Shown in pieces: positions 8,673-18,080 of a DNA stretch of 64,000 nt (positions are counted from its first letter, which is position 1; each line of letters begins with the position of its first letter). Location of the stretch: NCBI GenBank assembly GCA_001724275.1, contig MEDZ01000003.1:281230-345229 (forward strand), read 5' to 3'. The translations under genes and the position numbers were made by a program. The notes under the pieces are model-generated. The model had not been told where the DNA came from. It was given only the letters and a program-made list of their open reading frames with translations, and made no database searches. The stretch comes from Gemmatimonadetes bacterium SCN 70-22 (GTDB lineage Bacteria > Gemmatimonadota > Gemmatimonadetes > Gemmatimonadales > Gemmatimonadaceae).

Positions 8673-9932
8673 ATGACCGCTGAAGTCGCGACCCGCCGCG
8701 AGTTCCTGGCCACGGTCGGTGCGCTGACCGCCACTTCGATCGCCGCGCCGCGCCTCGTGCACGGCACCGATGTGTCCGAACCCGGGCTGGCGCGGGAGAC
8801 GACCACACGGGGCCTCGCTCCGTCACCCGACGATTTTCTCCTGGCGCCGGGGCTGACGTACCTGCAGACGGGTTCACTTGGCCCCACGCCTCGCCCGGTG
8901 ATGGAGGCGTCGATCGCTGCGTGGCGCTTGCTCGAGTCGGACCCGGCGGGGCAAGGGTACGGACCGATGGAGCGCGCCATGGAGGAGGTGCGGTCGAAGG
9001 CGGCGGCATTCATCGGCTGCAAGACCGAGGAGCTCGTCCTGACCAACTGCACGACCGAGGGGATGAACTGGGTGGCGCAGGGGCTGGGACTGGTTGCCGG
9101 CGATCGCATCCTGACGACCGACCAGGAGCATCCGGGGGGGCGAGTGTGCTGGGACTACGCGGTCCGTCGATTCGGCGCGGGTCTCGACGTGGTGGAGATC
9201 CCGCCGGGGGAGGGTGACGCGCAGGCGATCATCGATCGGTTCGCACGGGCCATCACGCCGAAGACGAGGGTCCTGTCGTTCTCGCACGTGCTGAGCTCGA
9301 CGGGGCTGCGGATGCCGGTCGCGGCGCTCTCGGCGCTGGCGCGCTCCCGCGGCTGCCTCTCCGTGGTCGACGGTGCACAGGCGGCCGGAGGGATCGCAGT
9401 GGACGTGAAGGGGTTGGGGTGTGACGCGTACGCGACGTCGGGGCACAAGTGGATGCTGGCGCCCAAGGGGACGGGATTGCTGTACCTGAGCGAGGCGATG
9501 GGGACGGCGATCGACCCGATCGCGCTGCAGAGCGGGCGGGCGGCGTACTCGGCGTCGTCGGGGGTGAGCAGCCTGCCGAGCGTGCTGGGGCTTGGCGCGG
9601 CGATCGACTACCTCTCGACGATCGGTATCGATCGGATCGAGGCGCATAACCTCGGACTGCGCCAGCAGCTGTTGGAGGGACTGGCCGCCATCCCGAAGCT
9701 GCGCGTGGTGAGCGCTGGCGCCGGGGCCCTGGCCTCGCCACTGCTGAGCTACGCGCTTCCGCCCGGTTTAACTAGCGCGGCCTTGCGCCAGCGACTGCGG
9801 GAGCGGCACGCCATGGAGGTGAAGGTCGTCCCCGGAAACTGGTTCAACGGGCACCGCATTTCGACGCATTTGTTCAATACGCGCGAGGAGGTCGAGGCGT
9901 TGATCGGGGCGTTGCGCGCCGAGCTGGTATGA
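8673..9932 (+). CDS. Tat-exported class V (PLP-dependent) aminotransferase
   Basis: The 419-residue protein starts with a Tat-like signal (TRREFLATVGALTATSIAAP). The aminotransferase class V fold resembles isopenicillin-N epimerase and cysteine-desulfurase-like proteins. The PLP-binding lysine is in SGHKW (Lys259), and the pyridine-nitrogen aspartate is in VVDGAQAAGG. The product could be a transaminase, epimerase or lyase on an amino-acid-derived substrate outside the cytoplasm. It probably shares a transcript with the upstream epimerase, 30 bp away. It contains the one in-frame TTA codon I found outside a CGTTAGG context (at about 9768). Confidence 0.87.
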   Translation: MTAEVATRREFLATVGALTATSIAAPRLVHGTDVSEPGLARETTTRGLAPSPDDFLLAPGLTYLQTGSLGPTPRPVMEASIAAWRLLESDPAGQGYGPMERAMEEVRSKAAAFIGCKTEELVLTNCTTEGMNWVAQGLGLVAGDRILTTDQEHPGGRVCWDYAVRRFGAGLDVVEIPPGEGDAQAIIDRFARAITPKTRVLSFSHVLSSTGLRMPVAALSALARSRGCLSVVDGAQAAGGIAVDVKGLGCDAYATSGHKWMLAPKGTGLLYLSEAMGTAIDPIALQSGRAAYSASSGVSSLPSVLGLGAAIDYLSTIGIDRIEAHNLGLRQQLLEGLAAIPKLRVVSAGAGALASPLLSYALPPGLTSAALRQRLRERHAMEVKVVPGNWFNGHRISTHLFNTREEVEALIGALRAELV

Positions 9933-10086
9933 CGGGTCGGGGGTCTCGCGCACACGCGCGCTCCGATCCGCGGCTTGCCATTGCCTGTTTTCGCACTACG
10001 TTGGCCGCAATGGTTCCCAGCCGCGGCGGTGCATGTACGAGGTGCCTCGCGGCACTGTTTTCACGGCAGGCGCCGCCGAGGTGCAC

Positions 10087-13000
10087 ATGCAATCACGATT
10101 CGTTAGGCTCGCGCTCACGCTCGCGGCGTTCTTCGGAACGCTCGCGCCACGCGATGGGCTCGCCCAGGGACAGCAGGGGAGCGTCACGGGTCGCGTGACC
10201 GACGCGGCCTCGGGGGCGCCGATCGGCGCTGCGCAGGTGGCCATCGTCGGCACCACGCTCGGGACGCAGACGAACACGGAGGGGCAGTACACGATTCGCG
10301 GCGTCGCGCCGGGACGTGTCGAGGTGCGGGTGCTGCGCCTCGGGTTTGGCGAGCAGCGCCAGGCCGTGACCGTCGTCGCCGGCCAGGCTGCGACGCTCAA
10401 TTTCCAGATGGCCGCAGTGGCGATGACGCTCAACCCGGTCGTCACCACCGCGACGGGGCAGCAGCGCCGCGTGGAAGTGGGGAACGCCATCGCCCAGGTC
10501 GACGCCGCGCAGCTCGTCGAGACGCGTCCCGTGTCGGGGATGGCTGACCTCCTGACGTCGCGCGCGGCGGGGGTTCTCGTGACGCCCGGCACGCAGACCG
10601 GCGCCGGGACACGCATCCGCATCCGCGGCACCAGCTCGCTGTCGCTCACCAACAACCCGATTGTCGTGATCGACGGGATTCGCGTCGAGTCGGCCACCGG
10701 CTCGTCGTCGGTGAGCGTGGGCGGGACGACACCGTCGCGCTTGAACGACCTCAACCCCGAGGAGTTCGAGTCGATCGAGGTGGTACGCGGACCGTCGGCG
10801 GCAACGCTCTACGGGACGGACGCCGCCAACGGCGTCATCGTGATCACCACCAAGAAGGGGACGGCGGGGCGGCCGCAGTGGTCCTTCTATACGGAGCAGA
10901 CGGGGATCACCGACCGGAACGACTATCCCACCGCCTGGCACGGCTGGCGCACGGGCACCACCTCGGGGACGACGTCGTCGCCGTCGAACACGGTGCAGTG
11001 CTTCCTGTCGCAGGTGGTGGCCCGCACCTGCGTGCAGGACAGCGTGACCAGCTACAACCTGCATAACGACAAGGACGCCACGCCGTATGGCGTGGGCTAC
11101 CGGTCCCAGTACGGCGCGCAGCTCCGCGGCGGATCGGACGTGGCGCGCTACTTCCTGCACGGCGAGTGGGAGCGCGAAGACGGCGTGACGAAGGTTCCCG
11201 AGTTCGAGAAGCGCTGGCTCGCCCGTAACAACCGCTCGCTCAGCGAACGGCAGCAGAATCCCGGGCTCATGGGGCGCATCACGGGGCGTAGCAACGTGAA
11301 CATCTCGCTGCCGCGCAACGCCGAGATGCAGGTGAGCGCCGGCTACACGTCGCAGGACATCTACCTGCCCCGCAGCGACGACTCGGGCACCCCGGGGATC
11401 GCGGCCAACACCTTCGGCGGCCCGGGCTTCCGCTACAACCTCAACCCGCAGGGCGATACGCTCTTCGGGTGGCGTCAGTTCACTCCGCGCGACATCTACC
11501 AGACTGAGACGTCGCAAGGCGTGGAGCGCTTCATCGGATCGGTGAACGCCAACTGGCGCGCCTCCGACTGGCTCTCGGCGCGCGGCAACTTCGGGCTCGA
11601 CTACACCAACCGGCTCGACTCGCAGCTCTGCCGGTTCGACAACTGCACCAACACCGGGCAGGACCGGCTGGGCTTCAAGGTCGACAACCGGACCAACTTC
11701 TTCGTCTACACCGTCGATGCTGGCGCCACGGCCACCCGCCGGTTGAGCGAGACGCTCGAGTCCAAGACGACCGCCGGCTTCCAGTTCTACCGCAACGTCT
11801 TTAACCGCAACGGCGCGCGCGGCAGCCAGCTACCGCCGGGGGCCGTCACGGTGACGTCGGGGTCGGTCGCTTCGGCAGACGAGACGACCTCCGAGAGTCG
11901 CACGCTGGGCGCCTTCGTCGAGCAGGCGGTCTCGTATCGCGACAAGCTGTTCCTTACCGGCGCGGTGCGCTCGGATCGGAACAGCGCGTTCGGGGCCGAC
12001 TTCAAGACGGTCTTCTACCCCAAGCTTTCGGCCTCGTGGATCGTCTCCGAAGAAGGGTTCTTCCCCAAGACCGAGTGGATCGACCAGCTGCGGGTGCGCT
12101 CGGCGTATGGTGCCTCCGGCGTGCAGCCCGGGACGATTGACGCCGTGCAGTTCTTCTCCTCGTCGGTGTTCCGTGGCGAGAGCGGCGACCAGCCGACGCT
12201 CGTCTACTCATCGCTGGGCAACCGGCAGCTCAAGCCGGAGCGCTCCACGGAAGTGGAAGTCGGCCTGGACGGGACGTTCTTCAATTCGCGCCTGACGACG
12301 GAGCTGACCTACTACCGCAAGTCGTCGAAGGACGCGCTCATCTCGCGCATCCTCCCGCCGTCCATCGGGACCGGTTCCACCGCGCGCCTGGAGAACCTGG
12401 GCGAGGTACGGAACTCCGGCTTCGAAGCGCTCATCAACGCCCAGCTTGTGCGCCGCGACCGGTTCGGCTGGGACGTGTCGCTCAACGCATCGACCAACGA
12501 CAACGAGTTGGTCAGCCTGGGTGGCGTACCCCCAATCATCGGCACGACGCAACGCCAGATCGAAGGGTATCCGCTGTACGGCTGGTGGTCGCGTCGCCTG
12601 CTGGGGTATGCCGACAAGGATGGCGACGGCATCATCCGTTACAGCGCCGATCCCAACCTGAGCGAGATCACCGTCTCGGACGCGCCCGAGTTCCACGGCT
12701 ATCCGCTGCCGCGCTACGAGCTCGCCCTCACCAACAGCTTCGAGCTCTTCAAGCGCGCACTGCGCCTGTCCGCGATGGTCGACTACAAGGGCGGTCACCT
12801 CGTCTACAACAACTCCGAGCGCATTCGCTGTGCGTCGCGCTTCAACTGCGAAGGGCTCATCAACCCGAAGGCGCCACTGTTCGAGCAGGCGCGCACGGTG
12901 ATGGTGCGCGAGCATCCGAGCCGGTCGGTGGCCGGATTCTTCGAGGAGGGCGACTTCATCCGCCTCCGCGAGCTGTCGGCGAACTGGAACATTCCGCGTG

Positions 13001-13191
13001 ACTGGACGGCGCGACTGCTGCGTGGCCGTTCGGCCTCGGTGACGGCGTCGGCGCGAAACGTCGGGATGCTCTGGACCAATTACCTCGGCGTGGATCCGGA
13101 GGCCTTCGGCACCACCGGCGACGCCCCGTCGTCGTTCCAGGCGTTCGGCCCACCGACGTACTTCGCCTTCCGTTTCAACCTTGCCTACTAG
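10087..13191 (+). CDS. SusC/RagA-family TonB-dependent outer-membrane receptor
   Basis: The 1034-residue outer-membrane protein starts with a signal peptide ending near GLAQ. A carboxypeptidase-regulatory-like beta domain follows (SVTGRVTDAASGAPIGAAQV, about 30-110). The TonB plug, about 120-240, contains LLTSRAAGVLVTPGTQTG, IRIRGTSSL and RGPSAATLYGTDAANGVIVITTKKG. A large beta-barrel ends in the typical aromatic C-terminus (FRFNLAY). The ATG at 10087 is chosen because the signal peptide begins there, although an in-frame ATG lies 54 bp upstream. With the SusD partner 13 bp downstream it would form a nutrient-importing complex for oligosaccharides or peptides. The transported substrate cannot be read from the sequence. 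Confidence 0.95.
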   Translation: MQSRFVRLALTLAAFFGTLAPRDGLAQGQQGSVTGRVTDAASGAPIGAAQVAIVGTTLGTQTNTEGQYTIRGVAPGRVEVRVLRLGFGEQRQAVTVVAGQAATLNFQMAAVAMTLNPVVTTATGQQRRVEVGNAIAQVDAAQLVETRPVSGMADLLTSRAAGVLVTPGTQTGAGTRIRIRGTSSLSLTNNPIVVIDGIRVESATGSSSVSVGGTTPSRLNDLNPEEFESIEVVRGPSAATLYGTDAANGVIVITTKKGTAGRPQWSFYTEQTGITDRNDYPTAWHGWRTGTTSGTTSSPSNTVQCFLSQVVARTCVQDSVTSYNLHNDKDATPYGVGYRSQYGAQLRGGSDVARYFLHGEWEREDGVTKVPEFEKRWLARNNRSLSERQQNPGLMGRITGRSNVNISLPRNAEMQVSAGYTSQDIYLPRSDDSGTPGIAANTFGGPGFRYNLNPQGDTLFGWRQFTPRDIYQTETSQGVERFIGSVNANWRASDWLSARGNFGLDYTNRLDSQLCRFDNCTNTGQDRLGFKVDNRTNFFVYTVDAGATATRRLSETLESKTTAGFQFYRNVFNRNGARGSQLPPGAVTVTSGSVASADETTSESRTLGAFVEQAVSYRDKLFLTGAVRSDRNSAFGADFKTVFYPKLSASWIVSEEGFFPKTEWIDQLRVRSAYGASGVQPGTIDAVQFFSSSVFRGESGDQPTLVYSSLGNRQLKPERSTEVEVGLDGTFFNSRLTTELTYYRKSSKDALISRILPPSIGTGSTARLENLGEVRNSGFEALINAQLVRRDRFGWDVSLNASTNDNELVSLGGVPPIIGTTQRQIEGYPLYGWWSRRLLGYADKDGDGIIRYSADPNLSEITVSDAPEFHGYPLPRYELALTNSFELFKRALRLSAMVDYKGGHLVYNNSERIRCASRFNCEGLINPKAPLFEQARTVMVREHPSRSVAGFFEEGDFIRLRELSANWNIPRDWTARLLRGRSASVTASARNVGMLWTNYLGVDPEAFGTTGDAPSSFQAFGPPTYFAFRFNLAY

Positions 13192-13204
13192 GGTGATCGC
13201 CATC

Positions 13205-14602
13205 ATGCGAGCATATATGAACTTTGTTCCCGCGCATGCGCCGCTCCGTGCCGTGGTGCGGCGCGCAGCGGGCGCCGTCGGCGTTTCCGTCCTGGCGCTC
13301 ACGTCTGCGTGCTCGACGGCGACCGAGATCCTCGAGGTGCAGGATCCGGACATCGTGAACCCGAGCGACGTGGCATCCGTTGCCGGCGCCAACGCCGTGC
13401 GCCTCGGCGCCCTCGGGCGCCTCAATTCGGCGACGAGCGGCGAAGAATCGCTGTTCCTTCTCGGCGGACTGTTCACCGACGAGTGGATCAACGGCGACTC
13501 GTTCATCGCGAGGCAGGAGATCGACCAGCGCACCATCACGCGGGAGAACACGTTCCTCACCGCGGCCAATCGCGCGCTGCACCGCGCGCGACTCTCGGCG
13601 GAACAGGCGGTGGAGCTCCTCGAGCAGCACAATCCCTCCGCCCCCGGGTGGCAGGTCGCCGAGATGTACTTCGTGCAGGGTTACGCCATCAACCTCATGG
13701 CCGAGCACTACTGCAGCGGCATCATCTTCAGTTCCGTAGTGAACGGCGTGGAGCAATATGGCTCGCCGATCACCAGCGCGGCGGCGTTCGACAAGGCGTT
13801 GACGCTGGTGGATCAGGGGATCACGCTCGTCACGGGGAATACCGCCGACGATACGCGGGTGCGCAATGCGCTGCGTGTTCTCAAGGGACGCATCCTCGTG
13901 AACCTCAATCGTCACGCCGAGGCGGCGACGGCGGTGGCGGGCGTGCCGAACACGTTCGCGTACACCATGCTTCATGCGGCCACGGCCACGAGCAACCAGA
14001 TCTGGGCCTTCAACAGCCTGTCGCGCCGCTACAGCATGAGCGTGGCCGAGGGCATCAACGGGATGAACTTCGGGTCGGCGAACGACCCGCGCGTCCCGGC
14101 CTGCCAGGGGGGCGATGCGACGTGCCGCGCTCTCGGCGTGACGCTGGCGACGCGCGACGACCTGCTGCGCCCGATCATCATCGCGACGAACTGGTCGGCG
14201 CGTGAAAGCCCGGTGGCGATCACCAACGGGATCGAGGCGCGCATGATCGAGGCCGAGGCGCAGCTCAAGGCCGGGAATGCAGCGGCCGCGCTGGCCACGC
14301 TCAACGCGGCGCGCGCCACGGTCACGGGGCTCGCTCCGCTCACCGACGCTGGAACCCCCGCGGCCCGGCTGGACCAGCTGTTCCGCGAGCGCGCGTTCTG
14401 GTTCTTCGGGCGCGGGTATCGCACGGGCGACATGCGCCGCCTGATCCGGCAGTACGGGCGGGCGGCCAACACCGTCTTCCCCACCGGGGCCTGGCACAAG
14501 GGCGGCAACTACGGGACCGACGTGAACTTCCCGGTTCCGCAGGCCGAGGACAACAACCCGAACGTTCCCGCGGGCGGGGCGTGCATCGACCGAAACGCCT
14601 GA
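13205..14602 (+). CDS. RagB/SusD-family nutrient-binding lipoprotein
   Basis: The 465-residue lipoprotein has its lipobox in LALTSACS. The body is a TPR-like SusD fold: an N-terminal IVNPSDVASVAGANAVRLGA segment and helical pairs such as LHRARLSAEQAVELLEQHNP. The C-terminal region shows the usual IEARMIEAEAQLKAGN and LFRERAFWFFGRGYRTGD motifs of SusD proteins, which face the binding pocket of the SusC partner. The ATG at 13205 follows an AGGGTGAT ribosome binding site, and a second ATG at 13217 is possible. It is the surface-exposed capture component of the transporter encoded just upstream. A strong inverted repeat lies downstream at 14633-14664. Confidence 0.93.
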   Translation: MRAYMNFVPAHAPLRAVVRRAAGAVGVSVLALTSACSTATEILEVQDPDIVNPSDVASVAGANAVRLGALGRLNSATSGEESLFLLGGLFTDEWINGDSFIARQEIDQRTITRENTFLTAANRALHRARLSAEQAVELLEQHNPSAPGWQVAEMYFVQGYAINLMAEHYCSGIIFSSVVNGVEQYGSPITSAAAFDKALTLVDQGITLVTGNTADDTRVRNALRVLKGRILVNLNRHAEAATAVAGVPNTFAYTMLHAATATSNQIWAFNSLSRRYSMSVAEGINGMNFGSANDPRVPACQGGDATCRALGVTLATRDDLLRPIIIATNWSARESPVAITNGIEARMIEAEAQLKAGNAAAALATLNAARATVTGLAPLTDAGTPAARLDQLFRERAFWFFGRGYRTGDMRRLIRQYGRAANTVFPTGAWHKGGNYGTDVNFPVPQAEDNNPNVPAGGACIDRNA

Positions 14603-14632
14603 TCGCTCAGCAGTGGCACGACTGAATCACGC

Positions 14633-14664
14633 GGCGCCTGCCAGCCCTGACGCTGGCAGGCGCC
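14633..14664 (+). terminator. Perfect 13-bp hairpin after the SusC/SusD pair
   Basis: GGCGCCTGCCAGC (14633-14645) pairs perfectly with GCTGGCAGGCGCC (14652-14664) around a CCTGAC loop, followed by TTCCTCC. This is a likely terminator of the SusC/SusD transcript, although the T-run is poor. It ends only 17 nt before the acylase start codon, so it may act instead as an attenuator or a translational block on that gene. Confidence 0.7.
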
Positions 14665-14681
14665 TTCCTCCATCCATTCCC

Positions 14682-16817
14682 ATGCGTCGCTTGTCACTGT
14701 TCACGGCCGTACTTGTCCTGGCGCCGGCCGTCGCCCTGGCGCAATCCCCGCGGCCATATGCGGACCGCGTGGAGATTCGCCGTACCACGCACGGTATCCC
14801 GCACATCCTGGCCGAGGACCTGGGCGCCTTCGGCTACGCGATGGCGTGGGTGCAACTCGAGGACTACGGCGCGCGCGTGGCGCACGGTCTGGTGCGCGCG
14901 CGCGGGCACCTGGGGCGCTACTTCGGGCGCGACTCGCTCGAGCGGGACTTCGGCGCGCGGTTGGCGCACACGCGGGCCGCCGAGACGTGGCTTCAGCTGC
15001 AACGAGAGACGCGCCAGGTGTACGAGGGTTTCGCGCAGGGAGTGAATGACTACGTCCGGCGGAACCCGACCGACATCCCGGCATGGATGCCGAGCGACTT
15101 CACCGGCGTCGACGTCGCGGCGCTGTGGATGGAGCCGGCGGTGCCTCCGTCCGGACGCGCCTTCACCGACCGCGCCCAGCGCCGGCGTGAGAGGGCGCGC
15201 GCGGACTCGCTGGCGCGCGAGGGCGACGGCTCCAACGCGTGGGCCTTCGCCCCGTCGCGCACGCGATCGGGACGCGCGATCCTGCTGCGCAACCCGCACC
15301 TGGACTGGAGCGCCGGCTACTACGAGGCGCACGTCACGGTGCCGGGCGTGATGGACTTCTACGGTGACTTCCGGATCGGGAACCCCGCCCAGCTGATCGG
15401 GGGGTTCAACGGCCACTTGGGGTGGGCCACGACGAACAACAACACCGACCTCGAGGCGATCTACGCGCTCGACGTCGACAGCGCGCGCATCGACCGCTAC
15501 CTGCTGGACGGGACGAGTCACCCGCTGCAACGCATCGACGTGGTCGCCGAGTACCGCAACGGTCCCGGGCTCTCGTCGGAGGTGCGCACCATGTGGCGCA
15601 CGCACGTAGGGCCGGTCATCGAGCGCGCCGACGGCAAGGTGTATGTCGTGCGCTGGCCGGCTGAGGGAGAGTTTCGCAAGGTCGAGCAGTTCCTGCGCAT
15701 GATGCGCGCGCGCTCCCTCGAGGAGTGGAAGGATGCGATGCGCCTGCGCGCCCACACCACGTCGAACCTCACGTACGCCGACTCGAAGGGAAACATCTTT
15801 TATGTGTGGAACGCCACCGTGCCGCAGTTGCCGCATCCCTCGGGGGGCGACTCGGTGGCGATCCCGGCGCGCACGAGCGCCGACATGTGGCGCGACATGG
15901 TCCCGTTCGACTCGCTCCCGCAGTTGCTCAACCCGCCGGGGGGATACATCCAGCAGTCGAACGACCCGTTCCACTATACGAACCTCAACGCGATCATGGA
16001 CTCGACGCGCTTCCCGTCGAACTTCTCGCGCCCGGCGTTGGGTTTCCGCTCGCAGCTCGGCATCCGCTTGGCCACCCAGATGCGCAAGATGACGCTGGAG
16101 GATGTGGTGCGTCTGAAGCACTCCAACCGGATGCTCGCCGGCGAGCGACTGGCCGACGACCTGCTGGCCGCCGTGCGCGCGAGCTCGCCCACGCCCGAAG
16201 TAGCGGCCGCAGCAGAGATCATCGCGAAATGGGACCGGACCACGAACCCCGAGTCGCGTGGCGGCGTGCTGTTCGAAGCGTGGTACACCCGCCACTTGCA
16301 GGGAGGCGACGGCATGCGCGGACTCCCGATGGCCGAGCGCATGCGTCGCACCTTCGCGCGACCATGGACGTCGGCGGCGCCGAACGACACTCCCGACGGG
16401 CTCGCCGACCCGGCGCGAGCGGCCGCCGATTTCGCCTGGGCCGTGAGCGAGGTGACGCGCCGGCATGGCAGCGCCGACGTGGCGTGGGGTGCCGTGCACC
16501 GGGTGCGGCGCGGCGATGTGGACGTTCCCGTCGGCGGATGCACCGGGGCGTTGGGGTGCTTCCGGGTGATCCAGTACTCCGATGCACCTGACGGCAAGCG
16601 TGTGGCTCGCGGCGGTGACGGGTGGGTCCTCGCGGTCGAGTTCACCCCGGTGCCGCGCGCCTACTCGGTGCTGGCCTACGGGCAGAGCGCTCGCCCGGAG
16701 TCGCCCTACTTCGCCGACCAGGCGGCGATGTTCGCGCGCGGCGAGATGAAGCGCGTCGCGTTCACGCCGCAGGACGTGGAAAAGGCGACGATCCGGAGAT
16801 ATCGCCCCGGGACGTGA
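14682..16817 (+). CDS. Penicillin-acylase-family (Ntn) hydrolase, secreted
   Basis: The 711-residue protein has a signal peptide ending near VALAQ. It is an N-terminal-nucleophile amidohydrolase precursor. An alpha-chain region starts with RTTHGIPHILAEDLGAFGY. A spacer follows, and the beta chain would begin at Ser184 in the cleavage motif GDGSNAWAF, followed by the conserved RAILLRNPHL and GGFNGHLGWATTNN. Members cleave amide bonds of acylated amines such as beta-lactams, acyl-homoserine lactones or acyl-peptides. Arg, Asn and His elements of the family are visible, but the substrate is not predictable. It follows SusC/SusD with a hairpin in between, so co-regulation is possible but not proven. 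Confidence 0.9.
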   Translation: MRRLSLFTAVLVLAPAVALAQSPRPYADRVEIRRTTHGIPHILAEDLGAFGYAMAWVQLEDYGARVAHGLVRARGHLGRYFGRDSLERDFGARLAHTRAAETWLQLQRETRQVYEGFAQGVNDYVRRNPTDIPAWMPSDFTGVDVAALWMEPAVPPSGRAFTDRAQRRRERARADSLAREGDGSNAWAFAPSRTRSGRAILLRNPHLDWSAGYYEAHVTVPGVMDFYGDFRIGNPAQLIGGFNGHLGWATTNNNTDLEAIYALDVDSARIDRYLLDGTSHPLQRIDVVAEYRNGPGLSSEVRTMWRTHVGPVIERADGKVYVVRWPAEGEFRKVEQFLRMMRARSLEEWKDAMRLRAHTTSNLTYADSKGNIFYVWNATVPQLPHPSGGDSVAIPARTSADMWRDMVPFDSLPQLLNPPGGYIQQSNDPFHYTNLNAIMDSTRFPSNFSRPALGFRSQLGIRLATQMRKMTLEDVVRLKHSNRMLAGERLADDLLAAVRASSPTPEVAAAAEIIAKWDRTTNPESRGGVLFEAWYTRHLQGGDGMRGLPMAERMRRTFARPWTSAAPNDTPDGLADPARAAADFAWAVSEVTRRHGSADVAWGAVHRVRRGDVDVPVGGCTGALGCFRVIQYSDAPDGKRVARGGDGWVLAVEFTPVPRAYSVLAYGQSARPESPYFADQAAMFARGEMKRVAFTPQDVEKATIRRYRPGT

Positions 16818-16833
16818 GGCGACCAACACGAGT

Positions 16834-16867
16834 GCGCCCCGGCGACGCGGATGCGTGGCCGGGGCGC
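16834..16867. terminator. Bidirectional GC-rich hairpin between acylase and peroxidase genes
   Basis: GCGCCCCGGC (16834-16843) pairs with GCCGGGGCGC (16858-16867). Inside it is a second small stem, ACGC-GGAT-GCGT. It sits between the convergent acylase and cytochrome c peroxidase genes, so it can terminate both transcripts. CTTCGTTC follows on the plus strand. Confidence 0.65.
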
Positions 16868-16892
16868 CTTCGTTCATACGCGCCGTGTCACC

Positions 16893-17945
16893 TTACGGTT
16901 CGGTTGCCGGCGCCGCCGCGGGGAACGCGCGCGGGAGCTGCGGATAGGGGACGCTCGGGAACTCCCCGGTGAGCGAGTTCAGGAAGGCGACGAGCTGCCG
17001 CACTTCGTCGGGGGTGAGCTTCCGCTTGAGCTGCGAGTCGCCCATGATGGCCACCGCATCCTCCAGCGTCCGGGCCGAGCCGTCGTGGAAGTACGGGTGG
17101 GTCACCGCGATGTTGCGCAGCGGGGCGACGCGGAAGACCCACTTGTCGGCGGCGTTCCCGGTGACGGAGGCACGTCCCACGTCCTTCGAACCCTGCACGT
17201 GCGAGAAGTTGGCGTAGCCGTTGCCCCCGAGGAGGGGACCATTGTGGCAGCCCAGGCACCCAGCCTGCTGGAAGAGCGCGAGTCCGGCTCGCGCGTCGGG
17301 GCCGAGTGCCGCGGTGTCGCCAGCGAGGTAATGGTCGAACGGCGCCCCCGGGGTCAGGAGGGTGCGCTCGAAGGCCGCGATCGCCCTGGCCAGATTGTCG
17401 AAGGTGAGTGCCGTCGTGTCGCTGTCGAACGCTTGGGCGAAGAGCGGGGCATACCCAGTCTCGCGGAGGCGCTGGACCGCTTCATCCGGTGTGAGATCCA
17501 TCTCGACGTGCGCCTGAATGGGCCCCTTGGCTTGCTCTTCGAGTGTAGGGGCACGCCCGTCCCAGAATTGTGCCTTCAGGAATGCCGCATTGAATACGGT
17601 AGGGCTGTTGCGAGGTCCGGTGCGTGCCCCCTCGCCCATGGCGACCGAGCGATTGTCGACGCCGGCGGCACCGACCACGTGGCACGTGTTGCAGGAGATC
17701 GTCGCCGAGCGGGAGAGCTTGGGTTCGAAGAAGAGCTTGTGGCCCAACGCGACTCGCTCGGCCGTCGTCGGGTTGTCGATCGGCGCGGGGGCCTGGGCCG
17801 GGAGCGCCTCGAAGAGTGGGGAGAGGCCGGGGGGGCGCTGCGTCGCGGCGCCTTCGTTACCGGCCGGTGCGGGTTCCTTTCCCTGCTGGCCGCACGCCGC
17901 GAGTGCGGCGGCGATCGCGAGCATGGAGATACTGATGCGCGACAT
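16893..17945 (-). CDS. Di-heme cytochrome c peroxidase (CCP/MauG family) lipoprotein
   Basis: The 350-residue periplasmic protein begins MSRISISMLAIAAALAACG, a lipoprotein signal with Cys19 as the likely acylation site. Two c-type heme motifs are visible, CNTCH in the N-terminal domain and CLGCH in the C-terminal domain, plus the family segments RNSPTVFNAAF and KWVFRVAPLRNIAVTHPYFHDGS. The family reduces hydrogen peroxide with electrons from a small cytochrome, and MauG-type members perform protein modification instead. The lipid anchor suggests attachment to a membrane facing the periplasm. An ATG 51 bp upstream would add a non-signal extension, so I start at 17945. Confidence 0.93.
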   Translation of the reverse strand: MSRISISMLAIAAALAACGQQGKEPAPAGNEGAATQRPPGLSPLFEALPAQAPAPIDNPTTAERVALGHKLFFEPKLSRSATISCNTCHVVGAAGVDNRSVAMGEGARTGPRNSPTVFNAAFLKAQFWDGRAPTLEEQAKGPIQAHVEMDLTPDEAVQRLRETGYAPLFAQAFDSDTTALTFDNLARAIAAFERTLLTPGAPFDHYLAGDTAALGPDARAGLALFQQAGCLGCHNGPLLGGNGYANFSHVQGSKDVGRASVTGNAADKWVFRVAPLRNIAVTHPYFHDGSARTLEDAVAIMGDSQLKRKLTPDEVRQLVAFLNSLTGEFPSVPYPQLPRAFPAAAPATEP

Positions 17946-18080
17946 GAGATGGATCCTCCCGATGCATGGGGCACGGACCCTGAGGCCGTCCGTCACCCCA
18001 CGTTTAGGCTAGCAGCAGGCGCCGTCGCGCTCCAGCGCGGAAATGCCGCGATCTCGGTCGGCGCTTGCCGGACAGCCGTC

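Noticed and set aside
9975-10002. A possible promoter (TTGCCA then TACGTT with a 16-bp gap) before the SusC gene
   Set aside because: The -10 match is only about three of six positions and similar matches arise by chance in this sequence, so it is not reported as a feature.
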